Shown here in pieces: positions 7,805 through 17,102 of a DNA stretch of 55,052 nucleotides. How positions within the stretch are numbered: the first letter of the stretch is position 1; each line of letters begins with the position of its first letter. Position numbers and translations under genes: made by a program. Source of the stretch: Mycobacterium sp. shizuoka-1 (lineage in GTDB: Bacteria; Actinomycetota; Actinomycetes; Mycobacteriales; Mycobacteriaceae); NCBI RefSeq assembly GCF_002723835.1, contig NZ_BEWG01000033.1, forward strand, positions 873 through 55,924. Reading direction: 5' to 3'. The notes under the pieces were generated by a model. That model searched no databases, was not told the origin of the DNA, and saw only the letters and a list, made by a program, of their open reading frames with translations.

Positions 7805-9019
7805 CTAGTCCGCCTTCGCGAAGTCGTGCCGAACCAGCCAGTCGGTGACGATCGCCACCGCCTGGCGCAGCGTCTCCTTCTGGTCGGGGCCAGAGTAGTA
7901 GTGGTTGGCGCCGGGGATCTCGTGCATCTCCTTGTCGGGGTGCCCGATCGCCTCGAACAGCCGGCGGGTGTGGCTGGGCGTGCACGCGTCATCGGCGAGG
8001 TTGCCGATCACCAGCGCGGGAATCGCGATGTCGGGGCCGGCCTTCACGGCGTCCCCATTGGCGTCGTCATAACTCCACTGTGACAGCCAACTGCGCAGGG
8101 TGCAGAACCGTGCCAGCCCGACAGGGCTCATGTTGACCACCTGCGGGTCACCCAGGTAGCAGGTGCCGGGTGCGCGTTCGTTGGGATCGACCGTCGGGTC
8201 GAGCCAGCGCGGGTCGGCCATGGTGCCGTGCACGACGAAACAGAACTCGTCATCGGGCCTTCCGGCAGCCTTCAGCTCGGCGAGCTTCTCTTTGACCCAC
8301 GCCGTAATTCGCCGGTTGCGGGCGATCTGCGCGGCGTGATAGCGCTCCAGGAACTCCTGCGTGTAGGGCGGTTGGTTCGGATTGTCCGGGTTGTACAGGT
8401 CGAGTTCGGGATCGCGTTTGGTCGGGTCGCTCTCGTCGAGGATCGAGGCGTCCATCCACTCGGTCATCGTGCCGTGTCTGCTGATGTGCGCGGCCAGCAA
8501 CATGATCCCGTCGGCGGGGATCAGGCCCAGCGTGGTCAGATCCGGGCCGTCGCCGGACGGGCTGGCCGTGATCGTTGGGTGCTGCGCCTGCTGCTGGTAG
8601 AACACCGACAGCGACCCGCCGCCGCTCCAGCCGGCCAGCACGACCTTGGAGTAGCCCAGCCGGTGCTTGGCGTCCTTGATGCACTCGCCAAGATCCTCGA
8701 CCACCTTCTCCATCAGCAGCCCGGAGTCCGTGCCACGGAAGCGGCTGTTGCAGTAGATGACGTGGTGACCGGCGCGGGCCAGCGCATTGATCATCGGCAG
8801 ATACGCGCCGCCGCCGATCGGGTGCATGAACACCAGCACGGTGTCCGATGTCGCCGGCCCGGCGGCTCCGGTGTCCGACGGCGTCGTCGGCTTCAGCAGG
8901 TAGCTCTCCAGCACGACCAGCTCGGCCACCCCGCCGTAGACGTCGCGCACGGCCGAATTGTTCTGGTAGGCAATCAGGTACGGGATGCGCTCGTAAGCCC
9001 GCTTGACCGGCGTGACCAT
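7805..9019 (-). CDS. Alpha/beta hydrolase
   Basis: 404 residues from ATG 9019, which overlaps the dioxygenase stop by one base (TGATG). The nucleophile elbow is AGWSGGGSLS (G-x-S-x-G) around residue 140; VLVFMHPIGGG supplies an oxyanion-hole region; a late Asp (NLADDACTPSHT) and His (GANHYYSGPD) complete a plausible triad. The lid region is long (DLYNPDNPNQPPYTQEFLER). It is probably an esterase or C-C hydrolase acting after the ring-cleavage-like enzyme. The frame stays open 5' to 9331 only as a shadow of the dioxygenase gene. Confidence 0.87.
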   Translation of the reverse strand: MVTPVKRAYERIPYLIAYQNNSAVRDVYGGVAELVVLESYLLKPTTPSDTGAAGPATSDTVLVFMHPIGGGAYLPMINALARAGHHVIYCNSRFRGTDSGLLMEKVVEDLGECIKDAKHRLGYSKVVLAGWSGGGSLSVFYQQQAQHPTITASPSGDGPDLTTLGLIPADGIMLLAAHISRHGTMTEWMDASILDESDPTKRDPELDLYNPDNPNQPPYTQEFLERYHAAQIARNRRITAWVKEKLAELKAAGRPDDEFCFVVHGTMADPRWLDPTVDPNERAPGTCYLGDPQVVNMSPVGLARFCTLRSWLSQWSYDDANGDAVKAGPDIAIPALVIGNLADDACTPSHTRRLFEAIGHPDKEMHEIPGANHYYSGPDQKETLRQAVAIVTDWLVRHDFAKAD

Positions 9020-10134
9020 CAGTGCTGGCCGAGGTCGTTGGCGAGGACGTCCGCGGACGGGACCAGGCGCTTTCGGGTGTCGATCGCGATCACCTGCCAG
9101 TCCACGCTGCTGTACTCGTCGAATTTGCGGCGAGCGCGTTCGCGCGCCTTCTCGGGTGCGCCGTGGTGTACCCCCTGCGGGGCGTGGCTGATCAGTCCGG
9201 GCGGCATCGGGATGCCGTAGAGCGAGCCGCCGTGGAAGAACGCGATCTCGTCGTAGTCGACATTGCGGTGATACCAGGGGGTGCGTTCGGTGCCCGGCAC
9301 CGATTCGGCCGGTTTGGGCAGGAAGTTGCACACGTAGACGCCGGTCGCCTCCATGAAGAGATGGACCATCGGTGGCAGGTGCACGCTGTCGGACGTGATC
9401 ACGTTGTAGTCGGCCACGTTGAAGGTGAACGCGTAGTTGTCGCCGCGCCAGCCCACTACGTCGAGCGGATTGTGCGGATACACCAGCGTCGTCGTCTCGA
9501 CAGCGTCGATCGGCCGGTGATACAGCCGTACCTCATATTCACCGTCGTGGTGCGGCCCGTCGCCGTCGTCGAGGGGAGCCGGGTCGGGGATGACCGCCTG
9601 AGACGGGTCGAAGGGCCAGTGCCGGCCGAGTGGGCCGGCCGGTGGCACCCGGAACTCGTCGGCGGCCTCGATGATCAGCCAGGTGCTGTCGGAGTCGGGC
9701 GTCTGGCGCCACGTGCACGCTTTCGGCAGGTAGATCCAGTCGCCGGTGCGGTAGGTCAGCGGACCGAACTCGGTCTCCAGGCGGCCCGAGCCCTGGTGGA
9801 CGAAGCAGAGCAGGTCGCCGTCGATGTAGCGGACATAGAAAGGCATCGCCGCCGTGCGCCGGCTCAGTGAGATGCGGCAGTCGGCGTTGGAGAACAGCAG
9901 CAGCGGCGCCCCGGCGGGGTCGGTCGCATCGCTCGGTTTGAGCTCACTGGACAACACATCCAGCGGCCGTAACGGCCCACTCGCCCGAAATGTGGTCGGA
10001 TCGTTGCGGCGGTACATGTTGGCGGTTCGGCCGGTGAAGCCACCACGGCCCAATTCGTCGTCCTTGAGGCCGTCGAGGTCGGCGTGCGGACGCCGCGGGG
10101 TCGTGCCTTTGCGCAGGTGAGTGAAGGATTCCAT
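9019..10134 (-). CDS. Homogentisate 1,2-dioxygenase-like protein
   Basis: 371 residues, starting MESFTHLRKGTTPRRPHADL, with GGGAGA-type ribosome binding upstream of ATG 10134. Cupin features: FSNADCRISLSRR, SGRLETEFGPLTYRTGDWIYLP, then C-terminal WYHRNVDYDEIAFFHGG and LISHAPQGVHHG, which carry the His and acidic residues expected to bind Fe(II). Homogentisate dioxygenases open an aromatic ring with O2. The acidic ligand sits one residue away from the animal H-x5-E spacing, so substrate identity is uncertain. It is first in a five-gene operon (dioxygenase, hydrolase, CoA-transferase, lyase, S4), with an operator 39-64 bases upstream of its start. Confidence 0.82.
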   Translation of the reverse strand: MESFTHLRKGTTPRRPHADLDGLKDDELGRGGFTGRTANMYRRNDPTTFRASGPLRPLDVLSSELKPSDATDPAGAPLLLFSNADCRISLSRRTAAMPFYVRYIDGDLLCFVHQGSGRLETEFGPLTYRTGDWIYLPKACTWRQTPDSDSTWLIIEAADEFRVPPAGPLGRHWPFDPSQAVIPDPAPLDDGDGPHHDGEYEVRLYHRPIDAVETTTLVYPHNPLDVVGWRGDNYAFTFNVADYNVITSDSVHLPPMVHLFMEATGVYVCNFLPKPAESVPGTERTPWYHRNVDYDEIAFFHGGSLYGIPMPPGLISHAPQGVHHGAPEKARERARRKFDEYSSVDWQVIAIDTRKRLVPSADVLANDLGQH

Positions 10135-10172
10135 GGAATCTCCCGAGATCGGCGTCGAAGTACGGGCAGGCG

Positions 10173-10198
10173 AAAAACTAAAAGTGACATTAGTTTTT
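10173..10198. promoter_or_regulatory. Putative TetR operator, copy 2 (perfect arms)
   Basis: AAAAACTAA, eight bases, TTAGTTTTT: a perfect 9+8+9 inverted repeat, followed by GTTTGACC. It lies 39 bases upstream of the dioxygenase ATG and about 127 upstream of the antigen-85 start. It shares almost every base with the site at 4215-4238, so both promoters are probably controlled by the TetR encoded at 3529-4188. Confidence 0.65.
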
Positions 10199-10237
10199 GT
10201 TTGACCCGCTGACAAGGCCCGATCCGGGGCTGGGTAA

Positions 10238-11308
<1,071 letters not shown>

Positions 11309-11319
11309 CAGTTCACGTC

Positions 11320-11356
11320 AAAGCGGGCCGCCGGCATTGCGCCGACGGCCCGCTTT
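11320..11356 (+). terminator. Rho-independent-type terminator after antigen 85
   Basis: Arms AAAGCGGGCCG (11320-11330) and CGGCCCGCTTT (11346-11356) form an 11-bp perfect stem with a 15-base loop. It begins 12 bases after the antigen-85 stop and, being symmetrical, can also end transcription of the convergent reductase gene. Confidence 0.8.
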
Positions 11357-11367
11357 CGTGTGTCGGG

Positions 11368-12366
11368 TCAGAAGCCGCCGGTGACCCGGACCACCGCCCG
11401 GCCGGAGTACTTTCCGGCCCGCACCTGGTCGATGACTCCGACGACATCCTTGACATCGACTTCGTGGGTGACGTCGGTCAGGTGGCGGGGCTTCAGGTCG
11501 CCGCCCAGACGCTCCCACAGCGCGCGGCGCGGGCCGATCGGCAGCTGTACCGAGTCGATGCCCAGCAGTGCGACGCCGCGCAGGATGAACGGCATCACCG
11601 TGGTGTTGAGGCCGGGTCCGCCGGTCAGGCCGCTGGCCGCAACCGCACCGCCGTATTTCAGCGTGCTGATGACGTCGGCCAGCGTGGCGCCGCCGACGCA
11701 GTCGACCGCCCCGGCCCAGCGCGTCTTGCCCAGCGGACGCGGTTTGGCATCAGGGTCTTCGGGCAGGCGGCCGATGACCTGCGCGGCCCCCAGCGCCTTG
11801 AGGTGCTCTTCGGCTTCGGGCTTGCCGGTGGATGCCACCACCTCGTACCCGGCCGCGGCCAGGATGTCGACGCTGACCGATCCGACGCCGCCGGTCGCAC
11901 CGGTCACCACGATCGGACCGTCCTGCGGGGTGATGCCGTGGGCGACCAACGCCTCGACGCTCATCGCGGCGGTGAATCCTGCGGTACCGATCGCTGCGCC
12001 TTCCCGCGGAGTGAGCGCACCCAGCGCGACAACCTGCTCGGCAGGCAGCCGCACGTATTCGCCGTACCCGCCGTGATGTCCGGTGCCGATGTCGTACCCG
12101 TGCGCCAAAACCAGGTCGCCCACGGCGAATTCGGGGGACTGGGAATCCACGACCTCGCCGGTCAGGTCGATGCCGGGCACGATCGGGTACTGCCGCACGA
12201 CCCCGCCACGCGGGGTCAGCGCCAGCGCGTCCTTGTAGTTGACACTGGAATAGGCGACCCGGATCGTGACGTCGCCGGGCGGCAGTTCGGCGGCGTCGAG
12301 AGTCTCGATCGCAGCGGTGATCTGATCGCCGTCCTGACGTGCCAGCAGTGCTGAGAAGGAATCCAT
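11368..12366 (-). CDS. MDR-type NADPH reductase (AcuI/YhdH acrylyl-CoA reductase family)
   Basis: 332 residues from ATG 12366. AcuI/YhdH marks: SSVNYKDALALTPRGGVVRQYP, GIDLTGEVV, GYDIGTGHHGGYGEYVR, the Rossmann ATGGVGSVSVDILAAAGYEV and DCVGGATLADVISTLKYGGAVAASGLTGG. These zinc-free medium-chain reductases use NADPH to reduce acryloyl-CoA or quinones. A TTG six bases upstream would add two residues. It converges on antigen 85 and shares its terminator; 28 bases separate its start from the stop of the upstream tetR gene, so they may be co-transcribed. Confidence 0.88.
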   Translation of the reverse strand: MDSFSALLARQDGDQITAAIETLDAAELPPGDVTIRVAYSSVNYKDALALTPRGGVVRQYPIVPGIDLTGEVVDSQSPEFAVGDLVLAHGYDIGTGHHGGYGEYVRLPAEQVVALGALTPREGAAIGTAGFTAAMSVEALVAHGITPQDGPIVVTGATGGVGSVSVDILAAAGYEVVASTGKPEAEEHLKALGAAQVIGRLPEDPDAKPRPLGKTRWAGAVDCVGGATLADVISTLKYGGAVAASGLTGGPGLNTTVMPFILRGVALLGIDSVQLPIGPRRALWERLGGDLKPRHLTDVTHEVDVKDVVGVIDQVRAGKYSGRAVVRVTGGF

Positions 12367-12394
12367 AGCCAAGACCGTAGCGTCCGCCGGTCGA

Positions 12395-12988
12395 TCACCG
12401 GCGAGATGCCTCGTAGCCGACCGTCAACCACCGCACGGTGCGCTCGATGGTGGGCAGAATGTCGGTGATCGCGATCTCGCCGGCGGCGAAGCGCCCGGAC
12501 AGCCCGTAGACCAGGCTCGTCAGGATCGAGTCGAGATCGTCGACGAACGATCGGTCGACGCCGGCCAGCACGTTCATCGTGGTCGACGCGACGACGTCGA
12601 ATCCCCGGTTCACCAGGCGGTCGCCGCCGGGTGCCGAGCGAGAACGGAAGTAGGCCTGCAGCATTCCGGGATGGCGTTCCCAGGGCTCGAAGATGGTGCG
12701 GAACACGCGCATGAGCCCGTCATGCAGAGATTCGCCGGGGCGGGGCGCCAGCTCGGCGAGCCCGGCGTAGCGATGCTCGTCCATCCAGGCCTCGAGCGCG
12801 GCGAGGATCAGGCTGTCCCGGGTGGGGTAGCGCTTGTAGATCGTGGTCAGTGAGGTCCGCGAGCGTCGTGCGACCTCGCGGAGTTGGACCGCGTCGTATC
12901 CCTGGGACTCGAGGATGTCGACCACGACGTCGATCACCCGGTCGCGGCTGTCCACCGCGGCGCCCGTCGCGCTGCCGTCGTTGACCAC
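12395..12988 (-). CDS. TetR-family regulator
   Basis: 197 residues from a GTG at 12988. HTH at about residues 15-62: RDRVIDVVVDILESQGYDA, LREVARRSRTSLTTIYKRY, PTRDSLILAAL. The rest is a helical ligand domain with WERHPGMLQAYFRSR. It is divergent from the mycofactocin-type SDR gene at 13089; the 100-bp gap holds two AGTAAC...GTTACT palindromes. It is therefore the probable repressor of itself, the downstream AcuI-like reductase and the SDR-SDR-CMD-ALDH operon. Confidence 0.88.
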   Translation of the reverse strand: MVNDGSATGAAVDSRDRVIDVVVDILESQGYDAVQLREVARRSRTSLTTIYKRYPTRDSLILAALEAWMDEHRYAGLAELAPRPGESLHDGLMRVFRTIFEPWERHPGMLQAYFRSRSAPGGDRLVNRGFDVVASTTMNVLAGVDRSFVDDLDSILTSLVYGLSGRFAAGEIAITDILPTIERTVRWLTVGYEASRR

Positions 12989-13017
12989 GATTCGACCAAA
13001 CCCCTTGCCATGTCGAG

Positions 13018-13054
13018 AGTAACCGGGTTACTTTACCGCAGTAACACGGTTACT
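13018..13054. promoter_or_regulatory. Double TetR-type palindrome
   Basis: Two palindromes: AGTAACCGGGTTACT at 13018-13032 (7+1+7, perfect arms) and AGTAACACGGTTACT at 13040-13054 (6+3+6, perfect arms). Their centres are 22 bp apart, two helical turns, suiting binding of two dimers on one face. The pair lies in the divergent gap between tetR (start 12988) and the SDR operon (start 13089). Confidence 0.75.
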
Positions 13055-13088
13055 GCGCGAGGAAACCGGCGACGCGAAGGCGGTATCG

Positions 13089-13919
13089 ATGGGCTCTTTG
13101 GACGGCAAAGTCGCATTCATCACCGGGGTGGCCCGCGGCCAGGGGCGCAGCCATGCGGTTCGGCTGGCCGCTGACGGCGCCGACATCATCGGCGTGGACA
13201 TCTGCGCGGACATCGCGTCGAACGGCTACCCGATGGCCAGCCGGGCCGAACTCGACGAAACCGTCGCGCTCGTCGAGGCCAAGGGCGCCAAGATGATTGC
13301 CGCGGTCGCCGATGTCCGCGACTTCCATGCGGTGAAATCCGCGCTCGACCGCGGGGTCGAGCAGTTCGGCCGACTCGACATTGTGTGCGCCAACGCAGGC
13401 ATCGCCACGATGACGTTCCGTGAGCTGACCATCGACGAAGAACTGGAACAGTGGACCGACGTCGTCAACGTGAACCTCGTCGGCGCCTTTCACACCGCCA
13501 AGGCCGCGATCGGACATCTGATCGCCGGGCAGCGGGGCGGGTCGATCGTGTTCACCAGTTCGACCGCGGGTCTGCGCGGCTTCGGTGGACTTCTGGGCGG
13601 GGGACTGGGCTACGCGGCGTCCAAACACGGTGTCGTCGGCCTCATGCGAACCCTGTCCAACGCGCTTGCCCCGCACAGTATTCGGGTCAACTCGGTTCAC
13701 CCGACCGCGGTGCGCACCATGATGGCCGTCAACCCGGCGATGGTCGAGTTCCTGCAGAACTACCCCGACGGGGGTCCACACCTGCAGAATCCCCTGCCGG
13801 TGGACATGCTCGAGCCCGAGGACATCAGCGCCGCGATCGCCTACCTCGTCAGCGACGAGGCGAAATTCGTCACCGGGGTGACCTTCCCGGTCGACGCCGG
13901 CTTCTGCAACAAGCTCTAG
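13089..13919 (+). CDS. Mycofactocin-coupled SDR oxidoreductase (1)
   Basis: 276 residues. Rossmann motif TGVARGQGRSHAVRLAADGADII with the extended ARGQGRSHAV signature, a long insertion after strand 2 (IASNGYPMASRAELDETVALV) and the active-site YAASK with upstream TSSTAG; the C-terminus is VTGVTFPVDAGF. This insertion marks SDRs that hold NAD(H) tightly and recycle it through mycofactocin. The reaction is probably oxidation of a secondary alcohol. It is the first gene of SDR-SDR-CMD-ALDH and is preceded by the double TetR palindrome. The substrate is unknown. Confidence 0.9.
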   Translation: MGSLDGKVAFITGVARGQGRSHAVRLAADGADIIGVDICADIASNGYPMASRAELDETVALVEAKGAKMIAAVADVRDFHAVKSALDRGVEQFGRLDIVCANAGIATMTFRELTIDEELEQWTDVVNVNLVGAFHTAKAAIGHLIAGQRGGSIVFTSSTAGLRGFGGLLGGGLGYAASKHGVVGLMRTLSNALAPHSIRVNSVHPTAVRTMMAVNPAMVEFLQNYPDGGPHLQNPLPVDMLEPEDISAAIAYLVSDEAKFVTGVTFPVDAGFCNKL

Positions 13920-13926
13920 GAGTCTG

Positions 13927-14739
13927 ATGACCGAGACGACAGGACGGGTGGCCGGCAAGCGAGTTCTGGTCACCGGAGCGGCCCGCGGAATGGGCCGTAG
14001 TCACGCGGTGCGACTGGCGGAAGAAGGCGCCGACCTCATTCTGGTCGACATCTGCCGGTCGTTGCCGGAGGTGGAGTATCCGCTTGCCTCCCGCGAGGAC
14101 CTGCAGGAGACGGCCCGGCTGGTGGAAGGCCACGGGCGGCGCGCCGTCACCCACGTCGTCGACGTGCGAGACGCCGCGGCCCTCGCGGCGGCCGTCGACG
14201 ACGGCGTCGAGCGGCTCGGCGGGCTGAACGCGGCAGTCGCCAACGCCGGGGTGCTCACCGTCGGAAGCTGGGACATGACCACGCCCGAGCAGTGGCGAAC
14301 GGTGCTGGACGTCAACCTCATCGGCACCTGGAACACCTGCGCGGCGGCGCTGCCGCACCTGGTCTCCCACGGCGGGAGCCTGGTCAACATCAGCTCGGCG
14401 GCCGGGCTGAAGGGGACGCCGCTGCACACTCCGTACACCGCCTCCAAACACGGTGTCGTCGGGCTGAGCCGGGCGCTGGCCAACGAGCTTGCCGCGGTGA
14501 ATGTCCGGGTCAACACCGTCCACCCGACTGGCGTGGAGACCGGCATGCGGCCGGAGTCCCTGCACGAGGTGCTCGGTGAGCGCCGGCCCGACCTGGTACC
14601 GCTGTTTGTCAATGCGCTGCCGATCGTGATGGCCGAACCGATCGACATCAGCAACGCGGTCCTCTATCTCGTCTCCGACGAATCTCGCTACGTGACCGGC
14701 ACCGAGCTCAAGGTCGACGCCGGGGTCACCATCCGATGA
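13927..14739 (+). CDS. Mycofactocin-coupled SDR oxidoreductase (2)
   Basis: 270 residues. TGAARGMGRSHAVRLAEEGADLI at the N-terminus, insertion SLPEVEYPLASREDLQETARLV, NAGVLTVGSW, active-site SSAAG and YTASK, and C-terminal VTGTELKVDAG. The same family as its neighbour seven bases upstream but clearly diverged, so the two probably act on different steps or stereoisomers. Its TGA overlaps the ATG of the CMD gene (ATGA), indicating translational coupling. Confidence 0.9.
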   Translation: MTETTGRVAGKRVLVTGAARGMGRSHAVRLAEEGADLILVDICRSLPEVEYPLASREDLQETARLVEGHGRRAVTHVVDVRDAAALAAAVDDGVERLGGLNAAVANAGVLTVGSWDMTTPEQWRTVLDVNLIGTWNTCAAALPHLVSHGGSLVNISSAAGLKGTPLHTPYTASKHGVVGLSRALANELAAVNVRVNTVHPTGVETGMRPESLHEVLGERRPDLVPLFVNALPIVMAEPIDISNAVLYLVSDESRYVTGTELKVDAGVTIR

Positions 14740-15539
14740 GCGACAGCGAGCGGCGCGAGCGCGGCAGGCGGGCGTTCGCCGAGGTGATGACATTCCCTGC
14801 GCCTGAAGACGACTCACCGGTGGTCACCGGACTGATCGATTTTGTGTACGGCGAGATCTGGTCGCGTCCGGGGTTGAGCCGCCGCGACCGACGGTTCGTC
14901 ACGCTGGCCTGTGTGGCAGCCGCCGACGCCGAGGCGCCGCTGCGTGACCACGTGTATGCCGCACTCAACAGTGGTGACCTCTCCGTCGGCGAGATCCGGG
15001 AAGCGGTCCTGCATTTCGCTGTTTACGCGGGATGGCCCAAGGCGTCGCTGTTCAACATGGTCGTCGACGAGCAATGGGAGCGGATCCATCGCGACCGCGG
15101 GCAGCGCCTACCACCGCCGGAGCCGTTGCTGCCGCTGATCACCCCGACCAGCCCGGAAGGGCGCCTGCTGGTCGGTGAGCAGTCGTTCAAGGACATCAAC
15201 TGCATACCGTTCGCGCCGTCCCGGGACAATCCGTACTCCGGAGCGGGAATCCTGAACTTCGTCTTCGGTGAGATGTGGCTTCGTCCCGGACTGGGGATGA
15301 AGGAACGCCGGCTGATCACGGTGGCGTGTGTGGCTTTGCAGGACACGGTGATACCGATCGTCAGCCATGTCTATGCCGCCCTGAAGAGCCGCGATGTCTC
15401 CTTCGGCGAGATGGCGGAGCTGGCATTGCATTTCGCTGCGTACTACGGCTGGCCCAAGGCGTCGCATCTCGATCAGGTCATCGCTGAACAGAGTCAGCGC
15501 GTGCTCGAGGAATGGCGCGTCGAGGCCGGCGCGCCGTGA
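14736..15539 (+). CDS. Duplicated carboxymuconolactone-decarboxylase-like protein lacking CxxC
   Basis: 267 residues made of two CMD-like halves. The repeats are RPGLSRRDRRFVTLACVA...HVYAAL...LHFAVYAGWPKA (about residues 45-110) and RPGLGMKERRLITVACVA...HVYAAL...LHFAAYYGWPKA (about 180-245). The AhpD-type CxxC pair is absent; the equivalent segments read APLRDHVY and IPIVSHVY with a conserved His. It is thus not a peroxidase of AhpD type and may act as a decarboxylase, hydrolase or binding protein. It overlaps SDR2 by ATGA and the ALDH start by GTGA. Confidence 0.85.
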   Translation: MSDSERRERGRRAFAEVMTFPAPEDDSPVVTGLIDFVYGEIWSRPGLSRRDRRFVTLACVAAADAEAPLRDHVYAALNSGDLSVGEIREAVLHFAVYAGWPKASLFNMVVDEQWERIHRDRGQRLPPPEPLLPLITPTSPEGRLLVGEQSFKDINCIPFAPSRDNPYSGAGILNFVFGEMWLRPGLGMKERRLITVACVALQDTVIPIVSHVYAALKSRDVSFGEMAELALHFAAYYGWPKASHLDQVIAEQSQRVLEEWRVEAGAP

Positions 15540-16978
15540 CCACCGTCGCGGGACTGCTGATCGGCGACGAGCGAATCACTCGTTCCTCGGCGGGTACCCA
15601 CGATCACGTTTATCCGGCGACCGGGCAGGTGAACGCTGTTGTCGCACTGGCCGGTCCGCCGGAGATCGATCGTGCTGTCGCCGCCGCCTGGCAGGCGCAC
15701 CGGCACTGGATGTCGTTGACGGTGGACCGGCGGCGGGATCTGCTCATCGACCTCGCCGACCTGGTGCACGAGCACCTCCACGAGCTTGCCGAACTCAACG
15801 TTCGCGACTATGCCGTGCCGATTTCATTCGCCGGGACCGCGCTGCTGCTGGAACGATTCCTGCGCCATTACGCCGGCTACGTCGACAAGCCACACGGGAC
15901 GAGCAGCCCCGTCAACGGGTCCTTCGACATCAACCTGATCGAACGCGAGCCCTATGGCGTGGTCGCCGTGATCGCCCCGTGGAACGGTGCGCTGGCCGTC
16001 GCCGCGTCCGGCCTGGCTCCGGCGCTGGCCGCCGGAAATGCCGTCGTGTTCAAGCCGTCCGAACTGGCACCCCTGGCGGCACTGCGATTCGGCGAGCTGT
16101 GTCTGCAAGCCGGGCTGCCACCCGGACTGGTCAACGTGGTCCCCGCCGGCGCCGAGGGCGGAGACGCGCTGGCCCGGCACCCGGGCATCCGCAAGGTGCA
16201 CTTCACCGGTGGCGGGGTGACCGCCCGCAAGGTGATCGCCGCGGCGACGACCAACCTGACACCCGTGGTGGCGGAGTTGGGCGGCAAGTCCGCGAACATC
16301 GTCTTCGCCGATGCGGACCTGGCGTCCGCCGCCTCGCTGGCCGCGCATCAGGGACCGCTGATGCAGTCCGGGCAGAGTTGTGCCTGCGCCAGCCGGATTC
16401 TCTTGCAGGACAGCGTGTATGAGGAGTTTCTGGAGGCCTTCCTCGCCCGCATTGCGGCAGCGTCGATCGGGGATCCACTCGACCCCACTGTCACGTTTGG
16501 GCCGGTGATCAGTGCGGCAGCCGCCGATCGCATCCTGGCGGTGGTCGACGACGCCGCGGCGCGGGAGAGCGGGCAGTTGCTCACCGGTGGCAGGCGGATC
16601 GGCGGTGCGCTGGCCGACGGGTTTTACATCGAGCCGACGGTGTTCGGCGACGTCGACAATGCCTGCGAGCTGGCGCAGCTCGAGACTTTCGGTCCGGTGG
16701 TGTCGGTGATCAGATTCGGCGACGCCGACGAGGCCGTCGCCATCGCCAACGACAATGCCTATGGGCTCAACGCTTTCGTGCACACCCGCGACCTCGCCCG
16801 GGCCCACGGGGTGGCCCGGCGGCTGGAGTCGGGCTCGGTCTGGGTCAACACGTACAGCGACATGTCGCCGCAGGGTCCGTACGGCGGCTACAAGCAGAGC
16901 GGCTTCGGCCGCACCGGTGGACTCGAGGGACTGCACGAGTTCCTTCAGGTCAAGAACATCCGGATCGGGATGCCCTGA
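15536..16978 (+). CDS. NAD(P)-dependent aldehyde dehydrogenase
   Basis: 480 residues from a GTG at 15536 overlapping the CMD stop. ALDH landmarks: APWN with Asn150, FKPSE with Lys173, the general base Glu247 in VAELGGKSAN and nucleophile Cys282 in GQSCACASR; FGPV, NTYSDMSPQGPYGGYKQSGFGR near the end. The nucleotide-loop motif is FTGGGVTARKV instead of the usual FTGS..G. It should oxidise an aldehyde made by one of the SDRs to an acid. An ATG 24 bases upstream lies in the CMD gene without a clear ribosome site. Confidence 0.93.
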   Translation: MTTVAGLLIGDERITRSSAGTHDHVYPATGQVNAVVALAGPPEIDRAVAAAWQAHRHWMSLTVDRRRDLLIDLADLVHEHLHELAELNVRDYAVPISFAGTALLLERFLRHYAGYVDKPHGTSSPVNGSFDINLIEREPYGVVAVIAPWNGALAVAASGLAPALAAGNAVVFKPSELAPLAALRFGELCLQAGLPPGLVNVVPAGAEGGDALARHPGIRKVHFTGGGVTARKVIAAATTNLTPVVAELGGKSANIVFADADLASAASLAAHQGPLMQSGQSCACASRILLQDSVYEEFLEAFLARIAAASIGDPLDPTVTFGPVISAAAADRILAVVDDAAARESGQLLTGGRRIGGALADGFYIEPTVFGDVDNACELAQLETFGPVVSVIRFGDADEAVAIANDNAYGLNAFVHTRDLARAHGVARRLESGSVWVNTYSDMSPQGPYGGYKQSGFGRTGGLEGLHEFLQVKNIRIGMP

Positions 16979-17023
16979 CCGCCGATGGCGGTTGACACGC
17001 GAGGGTGCGCCTGCGACAGTGTT

Positions 17024-17047
17024 TTATCGATCGATCAAATTTGATCG
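17024..17047. promoter_or_regulatory. GATC-type TetR operator upstream of SDR 3
   Basis: CGATCAAATTTGATCG at 17032-17047 is a perfect 16-bp palindrome, preceded by TTATCGATCGATCAA (17024-17038), which matches 15 of 16 positions of the palindrome at 18639-18654. It lies 56 bases upstream of the SDR start, so the TetR at 17935-18534 probably controls both promoters. Confidence 0.6.
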
Positions 17048-17102
17048 CGGTGTGGTGGTCAGGCGCGGTACGCGTCGAGTTCATTCGGAGACGAGGATTT
17101 TC

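Noticed and set aside
13870..14817. 315-aa open frame antisense to the second SDR
   Set aside because: Mirror frame of a high-GC gene; the plus strand has complete SDR motifs and coupled starts.
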